Of a DNA stretch of 64,000 bases, positions 34,794 to 43,299 are shown piece by piece (the first letter of the stretch is position 1; every line of letters begins with the position of its first letter). Below the pieces are notes generated by a model, which saw only the letters and a list, made by a program, of their open reading frames with translations, was not told the DNA's origin and searched no databases. This DNA comes from Sulfurimonas sp. (GTDB lineage: Bacteria; Campylobacterota; Campylobacteria; Campylobacterales; Sulfurimonadaceae): the NCBI GenBank assembly GCA_013791885.1, contig VMSZ01000068.1, forward strand, positions 18,055 to 82,054, given 5' to 3'. The position numbers and the translations under genes were made by a program.

Positions 34794-35088
34794 AGCCACT
34801 CTTTTTATCTTCAAAATGATTGATTGCAAAAGAAGAAGAGAAACTCTCACGTAAGCTAGGTGCATCTTTATAAAGAGTAAAAACATCCCCCAGACTTCTA
34901 TGTCTTAAAACGCCGTCTTGTGAACTAAAAGCTAAATCCGGAAGGCCGATCACCTTAACAAAGCGGTTCTTTTTTTCTAATGACTCTTCTTTTATACCTC
35001 TAGTATTGAGAAGGTAAAAACTTTCACCTGCAGTAAATAGAAGTAAAAATATAAAGATATAAGAGGTTATTTTACTTTTTTTATTCAT
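34783..35088 (-). CDS. Small membrane-anchored periplasmic protein of the NosL/ABC module
   Basis: About 101 residues from the ATG at 35088 (MNKKSKITSYIF), which overlaps the NosL-like stop by eight bases (ATGAATAA). One N-terminal membrane helix (ITSYIFIFLLLFTAGESFYLL) is followed by ~75 residues predicted to be periplasmic, containing FVKVIGLPDLAFSSQDGVLRHRSLGDVFTLY. No Cys or known domain. The arrangement of tight overlaps with an ABC permease and a NosL-like protein argues that it is a working part of that complex. Function unknown. Confidence 0.68.
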   Translation of the reverse strand: MNKKSKITSYIFIFLLLFTAGESFYLLNTRGIKEESLEKKNRFVKVIGLPDLAFSSQDGVLRHRSLGDVFTLYKDAPSLRESFSSSFAINHFEDKKSGYEE

Positions 35089-35758
35089 CGAGTTTATATA
35101 CATCCTCTTTTGTTATCTCACTAAAAAAAAGTATTTTTTTCGCTCTGTGGTCACTTTGAAAACCTTGCGCCTCCGCCTCATTTGAAAATGCTATAAGCTC
35201 TTCTCCCATTGGTCCGTAAATATCACTCCCTAAAACATAATAGGCTTCTCTTGCGTTTATGGTTTTTTGCGAGTAGTAATCGCGTACCAGAATCATCTCG
35301 ATAGTTTCCGGATGAGGCTCGTCAAAGTAAAATTTCAATAAATCCTTCATTCCGTCAAAAGAATAGTGTGTTTTATCTTTAAAGTATATTTGTGCCGCCC
35401 ATCTTGGATATTTATAAACAAACATACCACAAACGGGACATTTTTCATCCTTATGCACTTCTATATTTGGAAGTTCTCTACTCTTTTTTGAGACTCTAAC
35501 AACATCCCAAAGATAAAACGCGACTGCGTTTATATGTGTTTCATTTTGTAAAGAACATAATTTTTGAATTTTTATGGCAGTTTGAAGTTCTTCAAAACTT
35601 GTAAAATTATTTGGATTGATTTTTGAACATTTTTGCGTATATATTTTTTCACCCATCGGATATATTTTTTTGATTTTAAAAGCTTCTGAGGGTTCTGAGG
35701 CAATAAGATGCACAGTAAAGAAAAAGAGAAGTAAAAAAGTTTGTCGAAGCGATACCAT
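35081..35758 (-). CDS. NosL-like copper-chaperone-family protein
   Basis: A secreted two-part protein. The track ORF starts at 35791. The ATG at 35758 has GGGAGA upstream and gives a signal peptide (MVSLRQTFLLLFFFTVHLIA). Residues ~30-95 resemble a small helical domain with two Cys but no CxxCH haem site. From about residue 105 the NosL pattern appears: EKCPVCGMF, then KDKTHYSFDGMKDLLKFYF and VLGSDIYGPMGEELIAF. NosL proteins bind Cu(I) and help assemble nitrous oxide reductase. No nosZ is in the window, so the client may differ. Confidence 0.78.
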   Translation of the reverse strand: MVSLRQTFLLLFFFTVHLIASEPSEAFKIKKIYPMGEKIYTQKCSKINPNNFTSFEELQTAIKIQKLCSLQNETHINAVAFYLWDVVRVSKKSRELPNIEVHKDEKCPVCGMFVYKYPRWAAQIYFKDKTHYSFDGMKDLLKFYFDEPHPETIEMILVRDYYSQKTINAREAYYVLGSDIYGPMGEELIAFSNEAEAQGFQSDHRAKKILFFSEITKEDVYKLDE

Positions 35759-35809
35759 AATATTCTCCCAGTAAAGGAGAGATGGTATCAAAATTGTGTT
35801 AAAAAAGAG

Positions 35810-36301
35810 TTAAAAAGAGGCCTGAGCAGTACGTAAAAGCATCAACCTGCGAATGAAAAGTACAAGCAGAGCAACTGCTAAAATTTTAAAATCTATTTCG
35901 CTTGCTATATGAATATTTTCAAAAGTATCACTTTGTGTCGCTTCAACTCCAAGTGCTTGCATAGCAAGAATATGAGGGGCATACACGCCGCTAAACATGA
36001 GAGACGTGAAAAGTACAACTGCGCTTGAAGCAAAGGCTATAGCATCACGCTGACCCGTTTTGTAGAGGGCTGCTTCATATAAAAATACAGCAATTACAAC
36101 AGCATAAAGCCAATAAGAAAAGCGATGGAATATTTCACCCATTACAATTCCTGCATTATACTTGTCCATAAGCATATCAACTAAAATTTTGTCTGTATTA
36201 AAAATAACAGGAGCAACAAGTGCACCTAAAACAATAACACCGCCAAAAGTTGCCGCGAGCATAATCAAATAACTAAAATCTACGTATATATTTTTTTTCA
36301 C
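35810..36301 (-). CDS. DUF4149 family membrane protein
   Basis: A 163-residue inner-membrane protein with four predicted helices, of the DUF4149 (TMEM205-like) type. Family-like features are GALVAPVIF after the first helix, EIFHRFSYW at the start of the second, and SGVYAPHILAMQALG before the last. No enzymatic motif is visible and its role is unknown. It starts two bases after the prmC stop and so belongs to the leftward M48-prmC string, while a 51-base gap separates it from the NosL-like gene. Confidence 0.72.
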   Translation of the reverse strand: MKKNIYVDFSYLIMLAATFGGVIVLGALVAPVIFNTDKILVDMLMDKYNAGIVMGEIFHRFSYWLYAVVIAVFLYEAALYKTGQRDAIAFASSAVVLFTSLMFSGVYAPHILAMQALGVEATQSDTFENIHIASEIDFKILAVALLVLFIRRLMLLRTAQASF

Positions 36302-36303
36302 TT

Positions 36304-37134
36304 TTATAACCTTAAGCTAAAGCCTCTATCAAAGCCACTGTAATCTTTGTAGAACTCTAACGCTTCATATTTCTTATTTGCTAAATAGTGTGATATTTTA
36401 TCTTGTTGGTCATAACCCATTTCACACGTAAAAAAGTTAATATTACGCTTTAATGCCTCATTAAGAAGCTCTTGAATAATCTCATCGCCGATGCTTCCGC
36501 CAAAGAGTGCATTCTGTGGCTCATAAGACAAATTTGACTCTAGAAAAACATCATTTGCTATATAAGGAGGATTTGACACAAGATAGTCTATCTCTTCACT
36601 TACAGGCTCTAACAATGAACCTAAACGCAACTCAATTCTATCTTCAAGTCTAAATTTTTCTATATTTATCTTCGCAATAGCAAGTGCGGCCTCTGAGATA
36701 TCTACGGCTATAAACTTTGCGTTTGGCAGATGAAGCGCAAGCATGATGGAGATAATTCCGCTTCCTACACCCACTTCGGCAAAAGTCAGCACTGCATTTT
36801 TATCTGGAACTCTTTTGAGTACTTCATCAATAAGAATCTCCGTCTCAGGTCGAGGGATTAAAGCTCCTGGAGCAATATAAAACTCTTCGCTGTAAAAACT
36901 AACCTTATTTATAATGTATTCAAAAGGTTCATTATTTGCGCGTCTCTCTACCCAGGCAAAAAGTTCTTCAAGATTTTCTAAGAGTGTGTTTTGGTTTGTA
37001 ATAAGCCAAAGCTCATCACATTCAAGATGCGCCATCAAAAGAAGTTGAGCTTCTCTTGATGCTCGCGGAATATAAGGGTTAAGAGTATTCGTAATCTCTT
37101 TTAAAAGATCCTTGACTAAATATTGGCTTCGCAT
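36304..37134 (-). CDS. prmC: Release factor glutamine methyltransferase PrmC (HemK)
   Basis: Methylates the Gln of the GGQ motif in peptide-chain release factors using SAM. An N-terminal helical domain (residues 1-85) precedes the Rossmann methyltransferase with FAEVGVGSGIISIML, AVDISEAALAIAK and the catalytic SNPPYIA motif. Length 276 is typical. The start overlaps the M48 protease gene by 19 bases. In many genomes prmC follows prfA; that is not the case here. Confidence 0.95.
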   Translation of the reverse strand: MRSQYLVKDLLKEITNTLNPYIPRASREAQLLLMAHLECDELWLITNQNTLLENLEELFAWVERRANNEPFEYIINKVSFYSEEFYIAPGALIPRPETEILIDEVLKRVPDKNAVLTFAEVGVGSGIISIMLALHLPNAKFIAVDISEAALAIAKINIEKFRLEDRIELRLGSLLEPVSEEIDYLVSNPPYIANDVFLESNLSYEPQNALFGGSIGDEIIQELLNEALKRNINFFTCEMGYDQQDKISHYLANKKYEALEFYKDYSGFDRGFSLRL

Positions 37135-38372
37135 TGAGCCTCTAAAGAACTTTCATCTACATTGCCGATATCTACACCAAGCTCTTTTAAACGCTCTAAA
37201 ACAGGAGGATGTGTGTAATGAAAAAAGATGTAAAGCGGATGAGAAAGCGGAAAACTTTTATTTTCAGTCACAAGTTTTTGCAGTGCATTTGCAAGCTCAA
37301 TTGAACCTGCAGCTCCACCTAGTTCACTTCCCATTTTATCTGCTGCATATTCATTATGTCGGCTTACAATTCCCATAAGAGGCATCATAATAAAGCCTAA
37401 AACAGGCATAAACAGCATTAAAAGTATCATAGTCAGATATGGCGTTTGACTCATTCCAAGTTCTAAAAACAGCGACTCAGGTAAATTACCAAAAAGAGCG
37501 AACATAGCAAAAAGCATCACACCTACCATAGCAATATTTTTATAAATATCACCATGAGCGAAATGTCCAAGTTCATGTCCTAAAACTGCCAACAGTTCTT
37601 TCGTTGAGAGCTTCTCAATCAGCGTATCAAAAAGTACAACTCTTTTTGCACGGCCAAAACCGCCAAAATAAGCATTCAGCCTCGCGTCGCGTTTACTTGC
37701 ATCACTAATAAAAACACCAGAGCTTACAAAACCTGTTTTTTGCATAAGATTTTTTATTTCATCATCAAGTGCTTCATCTTGAAGCGGTGTAAGTTTGTCA
37801 AAAAACATGGCTCGAAAAGTCGGATAAAGCATATTGATGAGAATTACAATTGCGAATATAAAAACAAAACTCCATAACCACCATAAAGCAAAACTGCTCA
37901 TGATTGCATAAATTCCCCAAATGACCAAAGATCCTAAAACTATTGTCATAACAAAAGAAATAAGTGTGTCTTTAATAAAAAGAGCCATGGTAGATTTATT
38001 AAAGCCATATTCTTTGTCAAGCACAAATTTTTGGTAGTAAGCAAAAGGCAGAGAGACAAGAGAGTTAATAAGTAAAAAGCCCATCACAATCGCTATATTC
38101 ATAACAGCATCGTTCTGAAAAAAAAGATTCTGCTCCAGCAACGATATTCCAAACCCAATCCAGGCTATAAAAAGCAGATAATCCACAAAAGAGTTGACAA
38201 TAGAGAGTTTCTCTTTTGCAACAGCGTAATTGCCTGCTTTTAAATAATCACCCTGACTCAGTAAAACCGCATTCTTTCTTTTTGCCTGGTTAACAAATCC
38301 TATCTGCATGACACTCGTATAGATAGAAATAACTATATAAAGTGTATAGACGCCAACAATACTTATCAACAT
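37116..38372 (-). CDS. M48 family (Ste24-like) integral membrane zinc protease
   Basis: A membrane metallopeptidase related to CAAX prenyl protease 1/Ste24. The catalytic HELGHFAHGD motif lies in the C-terminal half, with the third zinc ligand expected in NEYAADKMG. Several membrane helices surround it, and the N-terminal ~100 residues are hydrophobic. Length 418 fits. Bacteria lack CAAX processing, so quality control of membrane proteins is more likely. It is followed by prmC (overlapping) and preceded by a 63-residue membrane protein 11 bases upstream. Confidence 0.88.
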   Translation of the reverse strand: MLISIVGVYTLYIVISIYTSVMQIGFVNQAKRKNAVLLSQGDYLKAGNYAVAKEKLSIVNSFVDYLLFIAWIGFGISLLEQNLFFQNDAVMNIAIVMGFLLINSLVSLPFAYYQKFVLDKEYGFNKSTMALFIKDTLISFVMTIVLGSLVIWGIYAIMSSFALWWLWSFVFIFAIVILINMLYPTFRAMFFDKLTPLQDEALDDEIKNLMQKTGFVSSGVFISDASKRDARLNAYFGGFGRAKRVVLFDTLIEKLSTKELLAVLGHELGHFAHGDIYKNIAMVGVMLFAMFALFGNLPESLFLELGMSQTPYLTMILLMLFMPVLGFIMMPLMGIVSRHNEYAADKMGSELGGAAGSIELANALQKLVTENKSFPLSHPLYIFFHYTHPPVLERLKELGVDIGNVDESSLEAQCEANI

Positions 38373-38383
38373 ATCGTGTGCCG

Positions 38384-38575
38384 TTACTTCATCGGAATTT
38401 TATTGATAGATTGTTCAACAGTAAGGTTTTCATCTTTATTGTCAAATACCTTATACGCGAATACATAAACAACACCCATCAATAATCCCGCCAATATAAC
38501 TGCAAGAACAATCTTTTTCTTTTCACCTTCTAGAGTGTTATAATCTTCAATATCTTCTAATCTTGGTTCACTCAT
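38384..38575 (-). CDS. Small single-pass membrane protein upstream of M48 protease
   Basis: 63 residues: an acidic cytoplasmic N-terminus (MSEPRLEDIEDYN), one transmembrane helix (KIVLAVILAGLLMGVVYVFAY) and a short polar tail. No family recognised. Its stop lies 11 bases before the protease ATG, so the two are probably co-transcribed and it could be a regulator or subunit. A plausible SD (AAGGA) precedes the ATG. Confidence 0.6.
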   Translation of the reverse strand: MSEPRLEDIEDYNTLEGEKKKIVLAVILAGLLMGVVYVFAYKVFDNKDENLTVEQSINKIPMK

Positions 38576-38697
38576 AATACAATCCTTATTTTTCTGTTTA
38601 TAATAGCAGAATATCTAAGAAATGCCAATTTAATATTAAATTAATATGACGGCTTAAGTCTTTTTTTTAGAACATTTCTTCGTCAAAAAATTTTCAC

Positions 38698-38991
38698 TTA
38701 TTCAAGAATATAATCGACTACCTTTGAATCAGTAGTCACTTCTTTAATAAGTTCTACTACTTTGAGATGTTCTTCATGCTCAGCATAAATTTTCAAATCC
38801 CCACGAGATTCGAAAGTGCTGTATAGTGACATATCATAGGCTCTTGGTGATTCAGTAAAGTTAATTCCGACCTCCATACTTTTAAGAACATCAATATGCT
38901 CCTCGAGTTTTTCCAACTTATGTTTTACTTTTGCCAGATTTAAAGCTTTATTTTCTTCTTTAAACTGAAACATTACTATATGAACAACCAT
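38698..38991 (-). CDS. Dabb-family (stress-responsive A/B barrel) protein
   Basis: 97 residues matching the dimeric alpha/beta barrel (Dabb) pattern: MVVHIVMFQFK at the start, NFTESPRAYDMSLYSTFESRGDLKIYAEHEEHLKV in the centre and a short final strand. Members include plant stress proteins, polyketide cyclases and many bacterial proteins of unknown activity. The conserved N-terminal His (residue 4) and central HxxH-like region are present. It is flanked by gaps of 56 and 122 bases and appears as its own unit. Confidence 0.8.
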   Translation of the reverse strand: MVVHIVMFQFKEENKALNLAKVKHKLEKLEEHIDVLKSMEVGINFTESPRAYDMSLYSTFESRGDLKIYAEHEEHLKVVELIKEVTTDSKVVDYILE

Positions 38992-39047
38992 GATTTCACC
39001 TCACAAATATAATGCAAAATTTTAACCTAAATCTTGTAAGAGTTATG

Positions 39048-40409
39048 TTAAAAAACTAAGATATTTTTCCAAAAAAATTCAGCAATCATGACGATAAAAA
39101 AGATGCCAAAAAGATTGAGCACAAACCCGTAACGAATCATACTCTTCACATCCACTGCCCCGCTGCTCATGGCAATGGCGTTTGGAGGCGTAGCTATTGG
39201 AAGCATAAACGCATAACTTGCACAAAGAGTTGCCACCATCATGAAAAGTGTTGTATTCATACCAGTCTGCTGGGCAACTGCATAAATTACAGGGAGCATG
39301 ATTGAGATAAGTGCTGTATTTGAAGTAATCTCGGTTGTAAAAGTAATCAAAGCTGCTATACTTAAAAGCAACAGCAGAGGAGGCAGACTGGTGAGCGACA
39401 CTAAATATGTTGCAAGCACATCAGCTAAACCCGTTACACTAAACGCAGACGCAATGGAAAAACCGGCACCAAATAAAAACATAATTCTGTAAGGTATCTT
39501 TCCTTTATCTTCCATCCAATCCAAAAGATGAAATCCCGGAGCAAATAACAAAAGACCAAATCCTAAAAGTATTCCCGACTCATTGAGTCCAAGTCCATTC
39601 CAGTAAGGCTTCATGGGTGCATTTAAAAGAAGTAAAAAAACTAAAGATACCAGCAAGAACAAAACTTTTTTCTGTTTAGTATCTAAAGGCTTTTTCTCTT
39701 TGTTTTGAACAATTGGCACAGATGAGACACCAATACTCAGAATCCATCCAACTACAAAAAACATCATAAATGCCAGAGGTGCGACCATCCAAGTCCACTG
39801 AAAAAATGGTATCAACTCCATTCCTTTGTCATTCATAATTCCAAGAAGTATGAGATTAGGCGGTGTTCCTATGGGAGTTATAATACCGCCGACACTTGCC
39901 CCGTATGCAATTGCAAGAGCAAAACGCATCTTCAATTTTATTTCATCTGTAATAAAAATAGCAATGGAAATAAGCAGCAAAGTTGTCGTGGTGTTTGACA
40001 AAATAGAACTTAAAAGTCCAGAGGTAATCACCAAAGAAAAAATCATTCCTCTTGGCGTGTTTGGAAAAAGCGTAAGCATTTTATTGGCTATCCAAGAGTG
40101 CAAATGAGTTTTTTCAACCGCAATTGCAAGTAAAAATCCGCCTAAGAACAGATAGATAATCGGATTTGAGTAGTTTATTGCCGTAGCTTTTGTCTCCAAA
40201 ATACCAAATGCCGGAAATAAGATAATTGGCAACAAAGAGACAACTGCCAAAGGCAAGCCTTCGTTTGTCCATAAAGTGACCAAAACAGCAATAATTCCCA
40301 GAAGAAAACTCTGTGTCATGGTAAATAGACTCAGAGAAAAAGCAAACACAACCAAGCCTATAATTAACGCTGTGAGTATCTTTTTCAACTCTTCTGCATG
40401 CTCTTTCAT
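39048..40409 (-). CDS. DASS (SLC13) family divalent anion:Na+ symporter
   Basis: An inner-membrane carrier of dicarboxylates, sulfate or phosphate. It has about 12 helices in 453 residues and the inverted-repeat signature of the family: first SNTTT and GTPPNLILLG, then TSNTALISIMLPV and ATPPNAIAM. The pair of SNT and PPN motifs forms the Na+ and substrate sites. The substrate is not predictable; succinate, malate or sulfate are candidates. It lies 34 bases downstream of the LRR kinase gene and may be on its transcript. Confidence 0.87.
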   Translation of the reverse strand: MKEHAEELKKILTALIIGLVVFAFSLSLFTMTQSFLLGIIAVLVTLWTNEGLPLAVVSLLPIILFPAFGILETKATAINYSNPIIYLFLGGFLLAIAVEKTHLHSWIANKMLTLFPNTPRGMIFSLVITSGLLSSILSNTTTTLLLISIAIFITDEIKLKMRFALAIAYGASVGGIITPIGTPPNLILLGIMNDKGMELIPFFQWTWMVAPLAFMMFFVVGWILSIGVSSVPIVQNKEKKPLDTKQKKVLFLLVSLVFLLLLNAPMKPYWNGLGLNESGILLGFGLLLFAPGFHLLDWMEDKGKIPYRIMFLFGAGFSIASAFSVTGLADVLATYLVSLTSLPPLLLLLSIAALITFTTEITSNTALISIMLPVIYAVAQQTGMNTTLFMMVATLCASYAFMLPIATPPNAIAMSSGAVDVKSMIRYGFVLNLFGIFFIVMIAEFFWKNILVF

Positions 40410-40443
40410 GTTCTCTTCTCCTTGTTGTTTTATATATCGATTT

Positions 40444-41703
40444 TTATTTGAACTTCATCTGCGAAAATAGAGGTCTGCTCTGCACATCTTCATTCAGACA
40501 TCTCTCTCTCAGATTCTTTAAACTGTTGTACAGCTCATTCTCTTTTATAGGACTTCGTGAGAGCATATCATCCAAAAGACAGCCAAAAGCCCGAACTTCT
40601 ATTTTTTCATAACTATTGTTGTTTGCATCATAAAAACTTGCCGCTCCAAAATCACCCAGATAGCAAACGCTCTCTTCATTAATCAAGATATTATGTGCAT
40701 ACAAGTCACCATGCATAAGATTCTTTTCATGTAAATGCGCGGCAACCGAAGCGATGGACTTTGCCACTGCGTTTATAGTTTCTAAAGTAAATATCTGCGA
40801 CTCTTCATAAGTATCTCGTGTGCACGTCTCAAAATTTGGAGGATTTCCTAGATTAGAATAGCTAGTTGGTATACATTCTAAAAGCAAGCCTAAACGCTCC
40901 GGCTCTTTTATTTTTGCCAAAACTTTTATGAGATTTGGATGTTCGCCCATACTCAGGCAGGCATTCATCTCATCCTCTGCATAACCGTCACTTGTAATCG
41001 CACCTTTGAAAAGCTTGATTGCCACATTTTGTTGCAACTCTTCACAAGAGCCTTTAAATATCTCTCCGGAGGCACCGCTGCCTAAAAGTTCCCCAATTTG
41101 CAAATCTTTATAAGAGATTTCTTTATGAACAATTTTTGGACTCACGGAACAAGGATTACCTGAAAACGCAAGCCATGAAAGTTTTGGAAGTTGGAGCAGC
41201 CAAGAAGGCAACTCTTGCAGTTTGTTTGCTGAGAGACGGATGAGTTCGAGATTTTTACATTCTTTCATTGTTTGGGGTAATTCTGTGAGTTCATTTCCGG
41301 CTAAAGGAAATTTTTGCAGTTTTGTCAGTTTCCCTATGGAATCTGGCAATTTTTTGAGTTTATTGTCTGTGAGAATAAGCCAGCTGATACCAAGCGGCAA
41401 GATGTCTTCATCAAATTCTTCAATTTTATTCGCTTTAAAACCAAGCATAGTAAGATTTTCACATTCTCTAAACGCAGAGGGAACTTTTGTAAAATTATTG
41501 TTTGAAAAAAAGGCTATTTTTAAATTTTTAAATCTGTTTATCTCTTGTGGTATTTCACAAAGCTGATTATTACTCAGGTCCAAAATCTCCAAACTCTCAG
41601 CCAAGTTCAATATTTCCATGGGAAACGCAGTGAGGTTTTCAGAAATCTTGAGTTCTTTAATCCCTTGCAGTTCACCCGAGAGAAGTTGTTGTAAAGTATG
41701 CAT
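40444..41703 (-). CDS. Leucine-rich-repeat protein kinase (eukaryotic-type)
   Basis: 419 residues in two halves. Residues ~15-190 are leucine-rich repeats of about 23 residues (LEILDLSNNQLCEIPQEI, then LIRLSANKLQELPSWL). Residues ~200-419 form a Hanks-type kinase: glycine loop LLGSGASGEIFKG, ATP lysine in VAIKLFKG, catalytic HGDLYAHNIL and metal-binding DFGAAS. All key residues are present, so activity is expected. There is no membrane segment or signal, placing it in the cytoplasm. LRR-kinase fusions are common in plants (as receptors) and rarer in bacteria. It follows gpsA by 17 bases. Substrate unknown. Confidence 0.88.
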   Translation of the reverse strand: MHTLQQLLSGELQGIKELKISENLTAFPMEILNLAESLEILDLSNNQLCEIPQEINRFKNLKIAFFSNNNFTKVPSAFRECENLTMLGFKANKIEEFDEDILPLGISWLILTDNKLKKLPDSIGKLTKLQKFPLAGNELTELPQTMKECKNLELIRLSANKLQELPSWLLQLPKLSWLAFSGNPCSVSPKIVHKEISYKDLQIGELLGSGASGEIFKGSCEELQQNVAIKLFKGAITSDGYAEDEMNACLSMGEHPNLIKVLAKIKEPERLGLLLECIPTSYSNLGNPPNFETCTRDTYEESQIFTLETINAVAKSIASVAAHLHEKNLMHGDLYAHNILINEESVCYLGDFGAASFYDANNNSYEKIEVRAFGCLLDDMLSRSPIKENELYNSLKNLRERCLNEDVQSRPLFSQMKFK

Positions 41704-41720
41704 GTCGGCCTTTGTAATTG

Positions 41721-42608
41721 TTAATTTGAAAGAAGATCCCTGAGTGTAATATGTGGACTTTTACCTTCAAGAAGTTCGTACACTTCTCTTGCAATAGGAA
41801 GATAAAGTTTTTTTTCTTTGGCAATGTCATACAATGCATAAGCCGTACCTATACCCTCTGCTACTTCACCTAACTCTTTGAGTATCTCTTCTTGCGTTTT
41901 CCCAGCAGCAAGCCCAAGTCCTACTCTGAAATTTCTGCTCATGGTTGAAGAAGCCGTTAAAAAGAGGTCTCCGGCTCCGCTAAGACCTACAAAACTCTCC
42001 TCTTTGGCTCCATATACCAAACCAAATCTCTGCATCTCTACCAAGCCTCTGGATATAAGAGAAGCAGCGGCATTTTTGCCTAAAGCTAAACCTTCACAAA
42101 CTCCTGCGGCAATTGCAATAACATTCTTGTAAGCACCTGCCACTTCCGCACCTACAACATCCGTTGAAGTATATACTTTTATAAAAGACGGGAAAAAAGA
42201 GGCAAATTCTTTACTCAACTCTTCATTATACGAATTGACAACAAGCGCTGTCGGAAGCGACTGCATTACCTCTGTTGCAAAAGAGGGGCCTGAGAGAAAA
42301 CAGATGTTTTCCTCCGGAACATATTCTGAATAAATCTCATTTAAAAATTTTCCGCTTTTAGCCTCTATTCCTTTTGCTGCAACGAGAATTTTTTGCCCAT
42401 TATAAATAAAATGTTCTTCCAGCCACGATGAAATTTGCTGTGCCGGTATGGCTATGACCAAATACTCCAATTTCAAAATATCTTCCAAAGAGACAAAATT
42501 TTTCATATCTCTTGGAGTTCGTGAAGTTATAAAGACTTCATTTTTTTCACTTAATGCGAATGCTAAAGCCGAGCCCCATTTACCAGCTCCAATTACCCCA
42601 ATTGACAT
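41721..42608 (-). CDS. gpsA: Glycerol-3-phosphate dehydrogenase [NAD(P)+]
   Basis: Reduces dihydroxyacetone phosphate to sn-glycerol-3-phosphate for phospholipid synthesis. The N-terminal dinucleotide fold GVIGAGKWGSALA, the KGIEAKSGKF segment, the catalytic-lysine block EVAGAYKNVIAIAAG and GLSGAGDLFLTASS with SRNFRVG are all recognisable. Length 295 is slightly short but complete. The start overlaps the TrkA-like gene by 29 bases. The gatB/gpsA proximity is also known in Campylobacter; here two TrkA-type genes are inserted between them. Confidence 0.95.
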   Translation of the reverse strand: MSIGVIGAGKWGSALAFALSEKNEVFITSRTPRDMKNFVSLEDILKLEYLVIAIPAQQISSWLEEHFIYNGQKILVAAKGIEAKSGKFLNEIYSEYVPEENICFLSGPSFATEVMQSLPTALVVNSYNEELSKEFASFFPSFIKVYTSTDVVGAEVAGAYKNVIAIAAGVCEGLALGKNAAASLISRGLVEMQRFGLVYGAKEESFVGLSGAGDLFLTASSTMSRNFRVGLGLAAGKTQEEILKELGEVAEGIGTAYALYDIAKEKKLYLPIAREVYELLEGKSPHITLRDLLSN

Positions 42609-43299
42609 ATTTTCTGCTCCCTATTAATTTTTCAAATTCTTGAATATCTCTTTCATACCCTGTCACAATCAATATGTCGCCATTAATCAGCGAATTATGT
42701 TTGGCCTTGGATGAATAGATAAACTCGCGACTCATATCTGCATGCATAATATATAAAACCAAAATTCCCTTATACCTGCTCCAGTCAATATCTGCAGGAA
42801 ACTCACCGTGAAAATCGTCTGCTTTTTCCACTAAAATTTGTGCAATTTTAAGATCACTCTCTTCATATAAAATACTGTGTAAAACCTTTGTAGCAATCGG
42901 TTTTGTAATAATATTTGAAATAATATCTGCAGTTGTTTTTACTATAGGAATTACTTTATTTGCACCTGCCATCTCCAATTTATCAGCGCTCTCTTTGTTT
43001 GTAGCGAGCGCTACTATCATCAACTCTTTAAAGCTGGCGCGTAGAGAAATAGTTAAAAAAATATTTTGCGCATCATCTTCTAAAACACAAAAAGCAATAC
43101 ATCTGTTGTTATTTATAAGCTCTGCGACTTCATTCCATTCGTCACTCAAATCAAAGTTTTTAATTTTATACTTTTCATTTTCTGCATCTTTTACATCTAA
43201 AGAGTAAGTGTAAACCTTTTTGTACTTTTGTATGACGTTGTCTATAATTTCAGAGGCGTAATTATTAAAACCAAATACTAAAGCTGTTATATCTTTCAT
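42580..43299 (-). CDS. TrkA-N/TrkA-C (RCK) regulatory protein
   Basis: A soluble K+-channel or transporter regulator of 239 residues: a degenerate Rossmann TrkA-N half (ALVFGFNNYASEIIDN; GANKVIPIVKTTADIISNIIT) and a TrkA-C half (about residues 155-239, ending GDILIVTGYERDIQEFEKLIG). The usual GxGxxG loop is not well kept, so NAD(H) binding is doubtful. It overlaps the upstream channel gene by four bases (ATGA), suggesting a heteromeric or paired regulatory assembly with that channel. Confidence 0.83.
   Translation of the reverse strand: MKDITALVFGFNNYASEIIDNVIQKYKKVYTYSLDVKDAENEKYKIKNFDLSDEWNEVAELINNNRCIAFCVLEDDAQNIFLTISLRASFKELMIVALATNKESADKLEMAGANKVIPIVKTTADIISNIITKPIATKVLHSILYEESDLKIAQILVEKADDFHGEFPADIDWSRYKGILVLYIMHADMSREFIYSSKAKHNSLINGDILIVTGYERDIQEFEKLIGSRKYVNWGNWSW

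Noticed and set aside
32006-35758. Calling the ABC/NosL module a nos (nitrous oxide reduction) operon.
   Set aside because: There is no nosZ, nosD or ferredoxin/cytochrome nos gene, and the permease is FtsX-type rather than NosY-like.
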